DNA of 5,970 nt from the NCBI GenBank assembly GCA_044238875.1, contig JBIICM010000157.1:1-5970 (forward strand), written 5' to 3'. The notes under the pieces were generated by a model. That model was given only the letters and a program-made list of their open reading frames with translations. It did no database searches and had not been told where the DNA came from. The stretch is from JAIBAI01 sp044238875. Its GTDB lineage: Bacteria > Bacteroidota > Bacteroidia > M30B66. The translations under genes and the position numbers were made by a program. Below, in pieces: positions 1 through 5,970 of this stretch. Within the stretch, counting starts at the first letter, position 1. Each line of letters begins with the position of its first letter.

Positions 1-359
1 TTAATAATGACCCTGCTCAGGCTCAAACTTTCAGCGGACTGCCTACGCCGGCCAATGCATTGTTTTGGGCCGGGCTTGCCTTTGGCATTTACGGAGGGCA
101 GTATGAAATTCTTTATCTTCCATTGTTTTTGACAGTGCTTTCTATCATTATGTCGTTACTGTTAGTGGTTAAACTGCCCATGTTTTCACTGAAGTTTAAA
201 ACTGTTGCCTGGAAAAACAACAGGCTACGCTATATCTTTTTACTTGTCACCACTCCCCTGTTGCTGGGTTTGGGTATTATGGGCCTGGCACCTGTGATTT
301 TGCTATATGTAATGATGTCAATGGCCCTTGCCGCAACCAGAACAACCTCACAGGCTTAG
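1..359 (+). CDS. pssA: CDP-diacylglycerol--serine O-phosphatidyltransferase, C-terminal part (5' end off the window)
   Basis: The open frame runs in from the left edge (first whole codon at 3) to TAG at 357-359, giving the last 118 residues. Known family role: PssA joins CDP-diacylglycerol and serine to make phosphatidylserine, the precursor of phosphatidylethanolamine, at the inner membrane. The visible fragment has the motif LPTPANALFW (encoded around 39-68), which I recognise from Bacteroidota PssA proteins. It is followed by hydrophobic segments at about 108-180 and 231-345, consistent with the last membrane helices of a CDP-alcohol phosphatidyltransferase, and a short polar tail. The catalytic motif DGxxAR...GxxxDxxxD lies upstream and is not in the window, so activity cannot be judged. 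The TTG at 60-62 lies inside the motif and is not the start. The gene is co-oriented with fabD, another lipid gene, but 126 bp separate them. Another CDP-alcohol phosphatidyltransferase is possible but less likely. Confidence 0.85.
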   Translation, partial: NNDPAQAQTFSGLPTPANALFWAGLAFGIYGGQYEILYLPLFLTVLSIIMSLLLVVKLPMFSLKFKTVAWKNNRLRYIFLLVTTPLLLGLGIMGLAPVILLYVMMSMALAATRTTSQA

Positions 360-363
360 AAGC

Positions 364-379
364 GGCGTGCCGGAACGCC
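364..379 (+). terminator. Weak hairpin after pssA, possible terminator
   Basis: GGCGT (364-368) and ACGCC (375-379) form a perfect 5-bp GC-rich stem with a 6-base loop, beginning 5 bases after the pssA stop. The sequence that follows is only moderately T-rich (384-392). The stem is short and the U-tract interrupted, so this may be a weak terminator or chance. Confidence 0.3.
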
Positions 380-401
380 TCCATTATATTTTAAAATACT
401 G

Positions 402-435
402 ATTACCTGTATGTTTCACCAAAAAATCAGGTAAT
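402..435. repeat. Perfect 8-bp inverted repeat in the pssA-fabD gap
   Basis: ATTACCTG (402-409) and its exact reverse complement CAGGTAAT (428-435) flank an 18-base A/T-rich spacer. The right arm ends three bases before the candidate -33 element of the fabD promoter. The arms could bind a dimeric regulator across about two and a half helical turns, or form a stem-loop in a transcript reading through from pssA. I do not recognise the site as the operator of a known lipid regulator. Confidence 0.45.
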
Positions 436-438
436 GTA

Positions 439-469
439 TTTCAATCAATAGCCAAACAAGGCATTTTTG
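439..469 (+). promoter_or_regulatory. Candidate Bacteroidota-type promoter for fabD
   Basis: The primary-sigma promoter known in Bacteroidota is TTTG, about 19 bases, then TAnnTTTG. Here TTTC (439-442), exactly 19 bases, and CATTTTTG (462-469) match with one mismatch in each box. Transcription would begin around 475-478, leaving a leader of roughly ten bases before the fabD ATG at 486. Such a short leader without a Shine-Dalgarno sequence is plausible in this phylum. The match is imperfect and the region is A/T-rich, so confidence is modest. Confidence 0.38.
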
Positions 470-485
470 CATCCAAAGAACTTCG

Positions 486-1379
486 ATGAAAGCGTTTATT
501 TTTCCGGGCCAGGGTGCCCAGTTCCCGGGTATGGGGAAAGAACTTTACGGGCAATCGGCCGTTGCGCGTGACCTTTTTGAACAAGCCAATGAGATTCTTG
601 GATTCAGACTCACCGATGTAATGTTTGAGGGGTCGGAAGAGGATCTTCGCCAGACCGCTGTGACCCAGCCTGCGGTTTTTTTGCATTCTGTTGTGCTGTA
701 CCTGAGCAGCACGAAGGAAAATACAACAGATATGGTGGCAGGTCATTCGCTCGGTGAATTTTCTGCGCTTGCAGCCAATCAAACGCTCTCGTTTGGTGAT
801 GCGCTGCGACTTGTGGCACAAAGGGCTGCTGCCATGCAGAAAGCCTGTGAACAAAATCCCGGAACGATGGCTGCCATTTTAGGGCTTGCAGATGAACGTG
901 TGGAAGAGATATGCGCCCAATTGCAGGAACAAGGTGAAATAATTGTAGCCGCCAACTATAACTGCCCCGGTCAGCTTGTGATCTCAGGCAGTTTGAAAGG
1001 CATTGAACTGGCTTGTGAGAAAATGAAGGAGGCCGGCGCAAAACGTGCATTACCGCTTCCGGTTGGCGGAGCCTTTCATTCACCCCTGATGGAACCGGCA
1101 AGGGAAGAACTGGCAAAGGCTATTTCAGCCACGCATTTCAGCAAACCTGTCTGCCCGGTTTACCAGAACGTGAATGCGCTTCCTTCTGTTGATCCTGATA
1201 CCATCAGGCAAAACCTCATCGCCCAGCTGACCGGACCGGTTCGCTGGACCCAATCGGTAGAAAAGATGGTTCAGGATGGTGCGGAATTATTTATCGAATG
1301 TGGCCCCGGTAAAGTGCTGCAGGGGCTTGTAAAAAAGATCAGTCCTGCTACTCCGGCCGAGAGCCTTCTTCTTTCCTGA
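486..1379 (+). CDS. fabD: Malonyl-CoA:acyl-carrier-protein transacylase (FabD)
   Basis: This cytoplasmic enzyme moves malonyl from CoA to the phosphopantetheine of acyl carrier protein, supplying the extender unit for type II fatty acid synthesis. The 297-residue product has the usual FabD length and all the hallmarks. PGQGAQ near the N-terminus contains Gln9, the oxyanion-hole region. GHSLGE (86-91) holds the nucleophile Ser88. AQR places Arg113 where the family binds the malonyl carboxylate. GAFHSP places catalytic His198. ECGPGKVL near 271-278 is the conserved C-terminal signature. The ATG at 486 puts FIFPGQGAQ at residues 4-12, as in the family, so the start is secure even though no clear ribosome binding site precedes it. 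It probably forms its own transcription unit, with a candidate promoter at 439-469 and a terminator at 1362-1390. Its last 32 bases overlap the 3' end of the convergent receptor gene. No defect is visible. Confidence 0.97.
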   Translation: MKAFIFPGQGAQFPGMGKELYGQSAVARDLFEQANEILGFRLTDVMFEGSEEDLRQTAVTQPAVFLHSVVLYLSSTKENTTDMVAGHSLGEFSALAANQTLSFGDALRLVAQRAAAMQKACEQNPGTMAAILGLADERVEEICAQLQEQGEIIVAANYNCPGQLVISGSLKGIELACEKMKEAGAKRALPLPVGGAFHSPLMEPAREELAKAISATHFSKPVCPVYQNVNALPSVDPDTIRQNLIAQLTGPVRWTQSVEKMVQDGAELFIECGPGKVLQGLVKKISPATPAESLLLS

Positions 1380-3822
1380 AGGGCTTTTTTCTGAAAACAT
1401 ACTGAATTCCGGCGGTAACATTTCGGGCATCTGCCGGAATGATACCCGGCCCGGGATAGCTGTCGGCCCGGCGGGTAAAATAGGCAGCATTCAATATGTT
1501 GTTCACGCTCAGTTCAAGGGTCCATTGCTTCCAGGTATAGGCGCACGATGCATCCAATACCTGATAGTCAGGAATTCGGCCTTCAACAGCCGAGGAAGTG
1601 CGCACGGCATTTGATGCATCTGAGTAGTGGCCGGCTGTATGAGAATACTGTACAGAAGCCCGGAATTGTTTACCACTCCAGGTCATACCTGATCTGACCA
1701 TAAATGGCGGAACCATTTCAACCTGGTTACCTTCAACCGATTTCTCCTCCGAACCAAGATAGATGGCCTTAATCAGCGCGGCATTTACAAAAACGGAGAG
1801 GCTGTTTTTTGAGTATTTACTGAAAAGAGGCAGCAGGTTCATATCGGCTAACAATTCAAGACCCGTGTTGCGGGCATCGGCAATATTGGTCCTGAAGCGA
1901 TAATCCTGGAACAACGGAGGCTGATCAGCCCGCAGCACCTGCCCTATTCTGTCGTTGTAATACAGGCAGAAGGCCGTCAGTTCATACCTCAGCAATCCGC
2001 CATGGGTGCCCTTCAGGCCGATATCCGCAGTAAATCCTGATTCATCCCTGATCATTGTGTCAACCTTCAGGCTGGGATTGTTGATTCTCAGGTCGGAAAA
2101 ATTTATGGCCCTGTAATTCTGTGAGAAATTTGCATATAGTTCAATATTTTCAAGGGGTTTAAAACTGAGGCCAAGGCCTGCCAGCAGGAATGAACGCTCC
2201 CGGCGTCGTGCGTCATTGAAAACCGATTCTGCAATCAGATTGCCAGCCGCATCTTTCAATTGTTGCTTAAAGTATCCGGTGGCTTCGGTCTGAATATATT
2301 CCCAGCGCAGCCCGGGAACAATGCTCAGTTTTGGGCATACCCGCAGGATCTGCTCCGTAAACAGGGCAAAATTCATGTTCGGGAATCTGTAATCGCTGTT
2401 ATCGGGCTGATCAGGCCTGATGAATGTAAAATCGGGATCCTTGCCGCCGTCGGCGTCACCCTGGCGGGCACGGGTGTTTCCTTTGTAGATGCGGAACCCC
2501 AGTACCCCCGTATGTTCACGCCCGAAGGCATTGTAGGTTTTCAGCAGGCGGGATTCATTGCCGATGTTCCTGAAGAGCCCATCAATCAGCGTACGCTGCG
2601 GCGCAAAGTCAGCCACGGTCATCCTATCCAGATTGCCGAGCGACTGACGGCCTGAATGAATGGCAAAGTTGCGGATATTCAGCAGGGCTTTCTTTCCAAG
2701 TTTAATGTCTGCAACCAGCGACCAGAGGTTCCAGTCGATCCTGAACCAGTTACGGCTGCGCAATGATTGGGAGGGATCGTCTTCAAACTGGGCATCGGTA
2801 AGTCCGCCCGGCTGATGTGCCAGGTAATCAAGATGGGTATATTCAGCCGTTATCCTGGTGTTTTTACCGGCCTGCCAGTTCAGGGCGCCATAGGCGGTAT
2901 TTACCCTGAAATCGCTGTTGGGTCTCCACCCGTCACCCCGCTTGTGCTGATAAAAGGCATAATAACTGAGTTTGCCATTGGCAACGGTGCCCCCCAGGCT
3001 GTTAAAGGCATTGATGAATTTCCATGAGCCGCCGCTCAGCCTGGAAGTCCATTCAAGCGGTGTATCAGAAGGCCCCTTTTTCATAACAAAGTTCAGCAGG
3101 CCGCCAAACTGGGTGCCGTACTGCAGGGAGGCGGCACCCCTGACCACTTCAATTCTTTCAAGCGCTTCGGCAGGGGGGGTGTAATAACTCTCGGGATAAC
3201 CAAGGGCATCTGCGCTGATATCATAGCCATTTTGCCGGGTATTGAAGCTGGATGTCCGGTTCGGGTTCAGCCCCCTGCCGCCAATACCCAGCTGAAGACC
3301 GGAGCCGTCACTCTCCCAGATGTTCAATCCGGTTACCTTGCCGAAAATCTGCCGTGTATTGTTATTGGCTGTGTTAACTACCAGGGCTTTCATATCAATC
3401 ACTTCCGACTTTTTAGCCTCGTAGATAGCTGTGCCCTCTACCCCACCTAGCGTCATGTATTGACGGCGTTCGGCAAGCACCTCAACTTCGGGAAGTACGC
3501 CCTTTAACTGTTCGAGATAAATGTGCAGCACCTCCTCCTGTTTGGTTAGGTTGAGACTCATTTCCCTGGTTTGGTAACCTGCCGAAAAAGCGCCCATCAC
3601 ATATTGCCCGTACGGCAGATCCTGAAAAAAACACAATCCTTTTTTATCGCAGGGAACTGCTTTCTGAACATGGTTCCCCTTCACATAAGCGATGCCGTCT
3701 CTTACCTTACCTGAATCGGCCTGATGGATGAATAACCTGACAGATCCCGTTTGAGCAGCCAGTTGAAGGTTCATCATCAGTATGAAGCAGCATAAAACGG
3801 TATGGTAAATCATCCTAATCAT
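1348..3822 (-). CDS. TonB-dependent outer-membrane receptor with N-terminal carboxypeptidase-regulatory-like domain
   Basis: Role by family: a 22-strand outer-membrane barrel that imports a scarce ligand using TonB energy. Order in the 824-residue product: a signal peptide (1 to about 24, ending QLAAQ); a beta-sandwich of the carboxypeptidase-regulatory type (about 26-105, with Cys58 and Cys64 that could pair); a linker; a plug (about 139-250) with RGLNPNRT at 183-190 and the signature RIEVVRGAASLQYGTQFGG around 223-241; then the barrel, with a final strand VTAGIQYVF (802-810). The plug resembles the FecA / iron-siderophore group more than SusC, and no SusD partner is visible. The ATG at 3820-3822 overlaps the preceding gene by 8 bases; Met4 at 3811-3813 is an equally possible start one base after that gene's stop. 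The barrel normally ends on the final aromatic residue, yet 14 mostly charged residues follow Phe810, encoded opposite the fabD stop and terminator. The imelysin neighbour suggests iron or another metal as ligand; the substrate is not shown by the sequence. Confidence 0.96.
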   Translation of the reverse strand: MIRMIYHTVLCCFILMMNLQLAAQTGSVRLFIHQADSGKVRDGIAYVKGNHVQKAVPCDKKGLCFFQDLPYGQYVMGAFSAGYQTREMSLNLTKQEEVLHIYLEQLKGVLPEVEVLAERRQYMTLGGVEGTAIYEAKKSEVIDMKALVVNTANNNTRQIFGKVTGLNIWESDGSGLQLGIGGRGLNPNRTSSFNTRQNGYDISADALGYPESYYTPPAEALERIEVVRGAASLQYGTQFGGLLNFVMKKGPSDTPLEWTSRLSGGSWKFINAFNSLGGTVANGKLSYYAFYQHKRGDGWRPNSDFRVNTAYGALNWQAGKNTRITAEYTHLDYLAHQPGGLTDAQFEDDPSQSLRSRNWFRIDWNLWSLVADIKLGKKALLNIRNFAIHSGRQSLGNLDRMTVADFAPQRTLIDGLFRNIGNESRLLKTYNAFGREHTGVLGFRIYKGNTRARQGDADGGKDPDFTFIRPDQPDNSDYRFPNMNFALFTEQILRVCPKLSIVPGLRWEYIQTEATGYFKQQLKDAAGNLIAESVFNDARRRERSFLLAGLGLSFKPLENIELYANFSQNYRAINFSDLRINNPSLKVDTMIRDESGFTADIGLKGTHGGLLRYELTAFCLYYNDRIGQVLRADQPPLFQDYRFRTNIADARNTGLELLADMNLLPLFSKYSKNSLSVFVNAALIKAIYLGSEEKSVEGNQVEMVPPFMVRSGMTWSGKQFRASVQYSHTAGHYSDASNAVRTSSAVEGRIPDYQVLDASCAYTWKQWTLELSVNNILNAAYFTRRADSYPGPGIIPADARNVTAGIQYVFRKKPFRKEEGSRPE
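1362..1390 (+). terminator. Rho-independent-type terminator on the fabD stop codon
   Basis: AGCC (1362-1365) pairs with GGCT (1382-1385), and TTC (1366-1368) pairs with GAA (1378-1380), leaving G1381 as a one-base bulge. This makes a 7-bp stem with a 9-base loop. It runs directly into six T residues (1385-1390) on the + strand. The fabD stop TGA (1377-1379) lies at the loop-stem junction. On the - strand the hairpin has no downstream T-run, so it should serve fabD only. It lies within the end of the receptor reading frame. Confidence 0.68.
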
Positions 3823-5149
3823 TTACAGCATAAGGTTTTATCCAGGATTTATGCTTCCAACCATCCTCAAGGCCGGCAAGGTTAAGCGCAGGATCAATCA
3901 GCAAACTGGCCCGACTTCCGTTGAGTGTGACGTAAACCTCTGCCCTCACCTGCGGATCACGCATACCAAGGGATCTATAATGTTTGTGCAGGAAATGTGC
4001 GAACTGTAAAATCATATCCGGCTGCATGGCCATCTGCTTTTCCTGGTGACTGTTCAGAAACTCTTCGTTGATGACCACCCCTTCACGGCCCAGTTGCCCA
4101 TCTTTTACAAAAAACGTTGCCGTACCGGCCTTTTCCATCAGCATAACCCGCCACCCGAAACGGTAACCCTGTTCAGTCCAGTACATATTACCCGGATACA
4201 ACAGATACCGCCATGGAAAAACTACCTGAAAGATCATAAACAGGGCAAGAAATGGAAGTAAATACGATGAATAGCTGAAAGTTTCGGGTGCGTTGGAAGC
4301 GGATTTCTTTCCAAACAAAATGGCATGGATGCGTTCATGCCAGGCAGCAGAAAAGAAAATCAGGGTGGCAGCGATCATCACAATCGGAAAAACGCCGATC
4401 TGGAACAAGATGCCTGTCAGGATATGAAAGACAATTACCGTAAAATAGGCAAGGGGCCTGCTCCTTGACCAAAGCAGCCAGCCGGTGATGGTCACATCGT
4501 AGATCATCCCTGCCCAGGAGAATAGCCAGGGTGTAAAGGGCAGATCGAACAGGAAACCGATCAGCGGAAGGTGGTTGTTGGGGGGCAGCCAGATCCGCAG
4601 GGGCATTGCATCAATGAGCCATGTTGCATTTATTTTTGCAATTCCGGCATAAAAATACACGAGCGCCAGCTGAAACCTGAAGATCAGAATGGTCCAGGCG
4701 GGGACAGTATCCAGATGCAAACCTGGTTTCCTGAGCATGTCGAGCGAGCGCGATCTGTTTGCCGGCACCAGCATGAGCAGAAAACAAAGGATGCTCACAA
4801 AATAGTAATGGTTAAGGTAATAAGTGAGGTCAATCAGTTCGGTGTAGGTAAAACTTAGAAAAAGGATGCAGGCAGCAAACCTGTAAAAATAGCCGATCAT
4901 GACCATCAGTGCAGCCAAAAGCATCAGTACATGTACCGCATACAGGCCTGCTTCAGGCAGTACCGGAAGCCATTCGAAACCGAAATAGTGAAAATGCATG
5001 CGGGGTGCGACATAATGGTCATCAATCCAGCCCAGCCACATGAAACGGACTGTACTGATGGCCAGCAGCAAACCGCTGAGTATTCTCAGGGTCACCAGGG
5101 GGGCGATTGAAACCTCCCGCATCAAATGGTATTTAAGCCATTTATTCAC
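3815..5149 (-). CDS. HTTM-domain membrane protein, homologue of vitamin K-dependent gamma-glutamyl carboxylase
   Basis: Animal relatives use reduced vitamin K, CO2 and O2 to convert protein glutamate to gamma-carboxyglutamate; the bacterial role is largely unknown. From a GTG at 5147-5149 the product has 444 residues. Roughly eight or nine hydrophobic segments lie between residues 15 and 313, followed by a soluble C-terminal domain (about 320-444). Compared with human GGCX from memory, LNHYYF aligns with its NNHSYL (His114 for His160), YFYAGIAKINATW with its YFIAGVKKLDADW (Lys172 for the catalytic-base Lys218), and FHILTGILFQIG with its FHCMNSQLFSIG (His242). The end also aligns, around VYVTLNGSRASLLIDP and KSWIKPY, so this is a full-length homologue and not just an HTTM fragment. 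I chose GTG because it lies 8 bases after the imelysin stop and gives the N-terminus NKWLKYHL before the first helix. An ATG at 5243-5245 would overlap the imelysin gene by 88 bases, and an ATG at 5120-5122 would give 435 residues. The 3' end overlaps the receptor start by 8 bases, suggesting coupled translation. Confidence 0.9.
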   Translation of the reverse strand: MNKWLKYHLMREVSIAPLVTLRILSGLLLAISTVRFMWLGWIDDHYVAPRMHFHYFGFEWLPVLPEAGLYAVHVLMLLAALMVMIGYFYRFAACILFLSFTYTELIDLTYYLNHYYFVSILCFLLMLVPANRSRSLDMLRKPGLHLDTVPAWTILIFRFQLALVYFYAGIAKINATWLIDAMPLRIWLPPNNHLPLIGFLFDLPFTPWLFSWAGMIYDVTITGWLLWSRSRPLAYFTVIVFHILTGILFQIGVFPIVMIAATLIFFSAAWHERIHAILFGKKSASNAPETFSYSSYLLPFLALFMIFQVVFPWRYLLYPGNMYWTEQGYRFGWRVMLMEKAGTATFFVKDGQLGREGVVINEEFLNSHQEKQMAMQPDMILQFAHFLHKHYRSLGMRDPQVRAEVYVTLNGSRASLLIDPALNLAGLEDGWKHKSWIKPYAVND

Positions 5150-5157
5150 GCTTCTGC

Positions 5158-5970
5158 TCAGTCGCCGTCGCCGCTGCTGTATGTGATGGCTATTCCGATC
5201 AGCGACGAAAGGTCGCTTTTGATGAACCGGGTTCCCGAAAGGCAAGTATTGTAAAGGTCTTCGACCGAGCCCGGTTGCGATACCACCATATCACTGAGGC
5301 GTTCACCGGCGGGCAGGGCTGCTGCTTTCTCCCTGATCTGATTGAAGAAGTTCTCCGTTTCACCGATAAGTGCATCTCCGCCGGAAACGGTTTTCAGCCA
5401 GTCATCGAAGCCCGTCCCCTCTGTTCCGTCCTGGGCGCGGCCATACCAGATGTATTCGATTACTTTCAGGTGTTCTTTCAGGCATTCCACAGAAATACCA
5501 CTGTAATAGGCCTCTGCCAGTGCGGGTTCAGGGCCGCTCTGACCAACCCGTTTTCCCGATGGCAGACCAAGCTTGAAATTTTTTATGCCCTCATATGCCT
5601 TGAGGTACTCGTTGTAAAACATGGAGACGCTGCTTCCTGCATCTTTGCCGTCATTATCGACGAAGGCCTGTCTGTAAGGGCCGTTCCAGCCGTTGCGCAG
5701 CTGTTGTGTCCAGTATCTCAGATGGGCTGAAAGCGCTGAAAGGTAGGATAGCCGTTTGTCATTGCCGGCCAGCAGCTCCTGCACCGATCCGTTTTCATAC
5801 AAAAGATAATCGAGGGCAAGAAAACCCCTTGTATCACGTTCAAAATCTGCCGAAAAATCAACCTGACCGCTCTGTATCCGCGCCTCGATGCGTGATGCAT
5901 TCACGGGCCACAGTCCGGTATTCTCGAAATAGGTACCCGCAATGGTCTGTTCGCCCGGACCATAATTGAA
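5158..5970 (-). CDS. Imelysin (peptidase M75 / IrpA-like) family protein, N-terminus off the window
   Basis: The frame is open to the right edge and stops at TGA (5158-5160), giving the last 270 residues. Family members are usually near 350-400 residues, so about 100, including the export signal, are missing. The GTG at 5902-5904 is internal, since the frame upstream of it still encodes family sequence (YFENTGLWPVN). Supporting features are DTRGFLALDYLLYENG around residues 46-61 of the fragment, which is the imelysin GxHxxE region; EAYYSGISVECLKEHLKVIE in the second helical bundle; and an ending SSLIGIAITYSSGDGD typical of Bacteroidota imelysins. Known family role: periplasmic or lipoprotein all-helical proteins linked to iron uptake (IrpA, and the related EfeO); peptidase activity is described for few members. 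In this copy GxHxxE reads GFLALD, lacking the His and with Asp for Glu, so a binding role seems likelier than catalysis. It is the first visible gene of the operon with the carboxylase-like protein and receptor. Confidence 0.9.
   Translation of the reverse strand, partial: FNYGPGEQTIAGTYFENTGLWPVNASRIEARIQSGQVDFSADFERDTRGFLALDYLLYENGSVQELLAGNDKRLSYLSALSAHLRYWTQQLRNGWNGPYRQAFVDNDGKDAGSSVSMFYNEYLKAYEGIKNFKLGLPSGKRVGQSGPEPALAEAYYSGISVECLKEHLKVIEYIWYGRAQDGTEGTGFDDWLKTVSGGDALIGETENFFNQIREKAAALPAGERLSDMVVSQPGSVEDLYNTCLSGTRFIKSDLSSLIGIAITYSSGDGD

Noticed and set aside
610..1116. Long open frame on the - strand across fabD (168 codons)
   Set aside because: It is antisense to a clear FabD with full catalytic motifs, has no recognisable domain, and its composition is what a complement of coding DNA gives.
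1300..1347. Terminator for the receptor operon on the - strand
   Set aside because: There is a T-run on the - strand (complement of 1331-1336), but no convincing stem precedes it.
2260..2655. Open frame of 131 codons on the + strand within the receptor gene
   Set aside because: It is the complement of conserved barrel strands, with no family resemblance or start context.
3780..3822. Cysteines in the receptor signal peptide (LCCF) as a lipobox
   Set aside because: They sit at residues 11-12, in the middle of the hydrophobic core, without the small residue needed just before a lipobox Cys. Cleavage near residue 24 fits a normal outer-membrane protein.
5275..5730. Open frame of 151 codons on the + strand opposite the imelysin gene
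   Set aside because: The - strand frame has clear imelysin sequence across the same bases; the + frame is a shadow.
5902..5904. GTG as the start of the imelysin gene
   Set aside because: The frame stays open to the window edge and the residues before it (YFENTGLWP) fit the imelysin family, so the codon is internal valine.

Overview
The window looks like part of a Bacteroidota chromosome. Evidence: a PssA C-terminus with the motif LPTPANALFW typical of that phylum; almost no Shine-Dalgarno sequences; a promoter-like TTTG-N19-TAnnTTTG arrangement before fabD; a TonB-dependent receptor that starts with a carboxypeptidase-regulatory-like domain; and an imelysin of the type found beside such receptors. 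Base composition looks moderate, roughly half G+C by eye. Genus cannot be judged.

Left part, + strand (1-1379): the 3' end of pssA (phosphatidylserine synthase), a 126-bp gap, then complete fabD (malonyl-CoA:ACP transacylase). Both are housekeeping membrane-lipid genes. The gap holds a weak hairpin, a perfect 8-bp inverted repeat and a candidate promoter for fabD. A rho-independent-type terminator sits on the fabD stop codon.

Right part, - strand (1348-5970): three tightly packed genes transcribed leftward. In transcription order these are an imelysin (peptidase M75 / IrpA-like) protein cut by the right edge, a membrane protein homologous to vitamin K-dependent gamma-glutamyl carboxylase (HTTM domain), and an outer-membrane TonB-dependent receptor. 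Gaps are 8 bp and -8 bp, so they almost certainly form one operon whose promoter lies beyond position 5970. A working model is an envelope uptake system, probably for iron or another metal. In it the receptor imports the substrate across the outer membrane, the imelysin acts in the periplasm, and the carboxylase-like protein does menaquinone-linked chemistry at the inner membrane. The last role is inference.

The two halves converge and overlap by 32 bp: fabD and the receptor gene share their 3' ends, and the fabD terminator lies inside the receptor coding region. The most interesting item is the imelysin / carboxylase-like / receptor cassette. Its biochemical role is, to my knowledge, not established.
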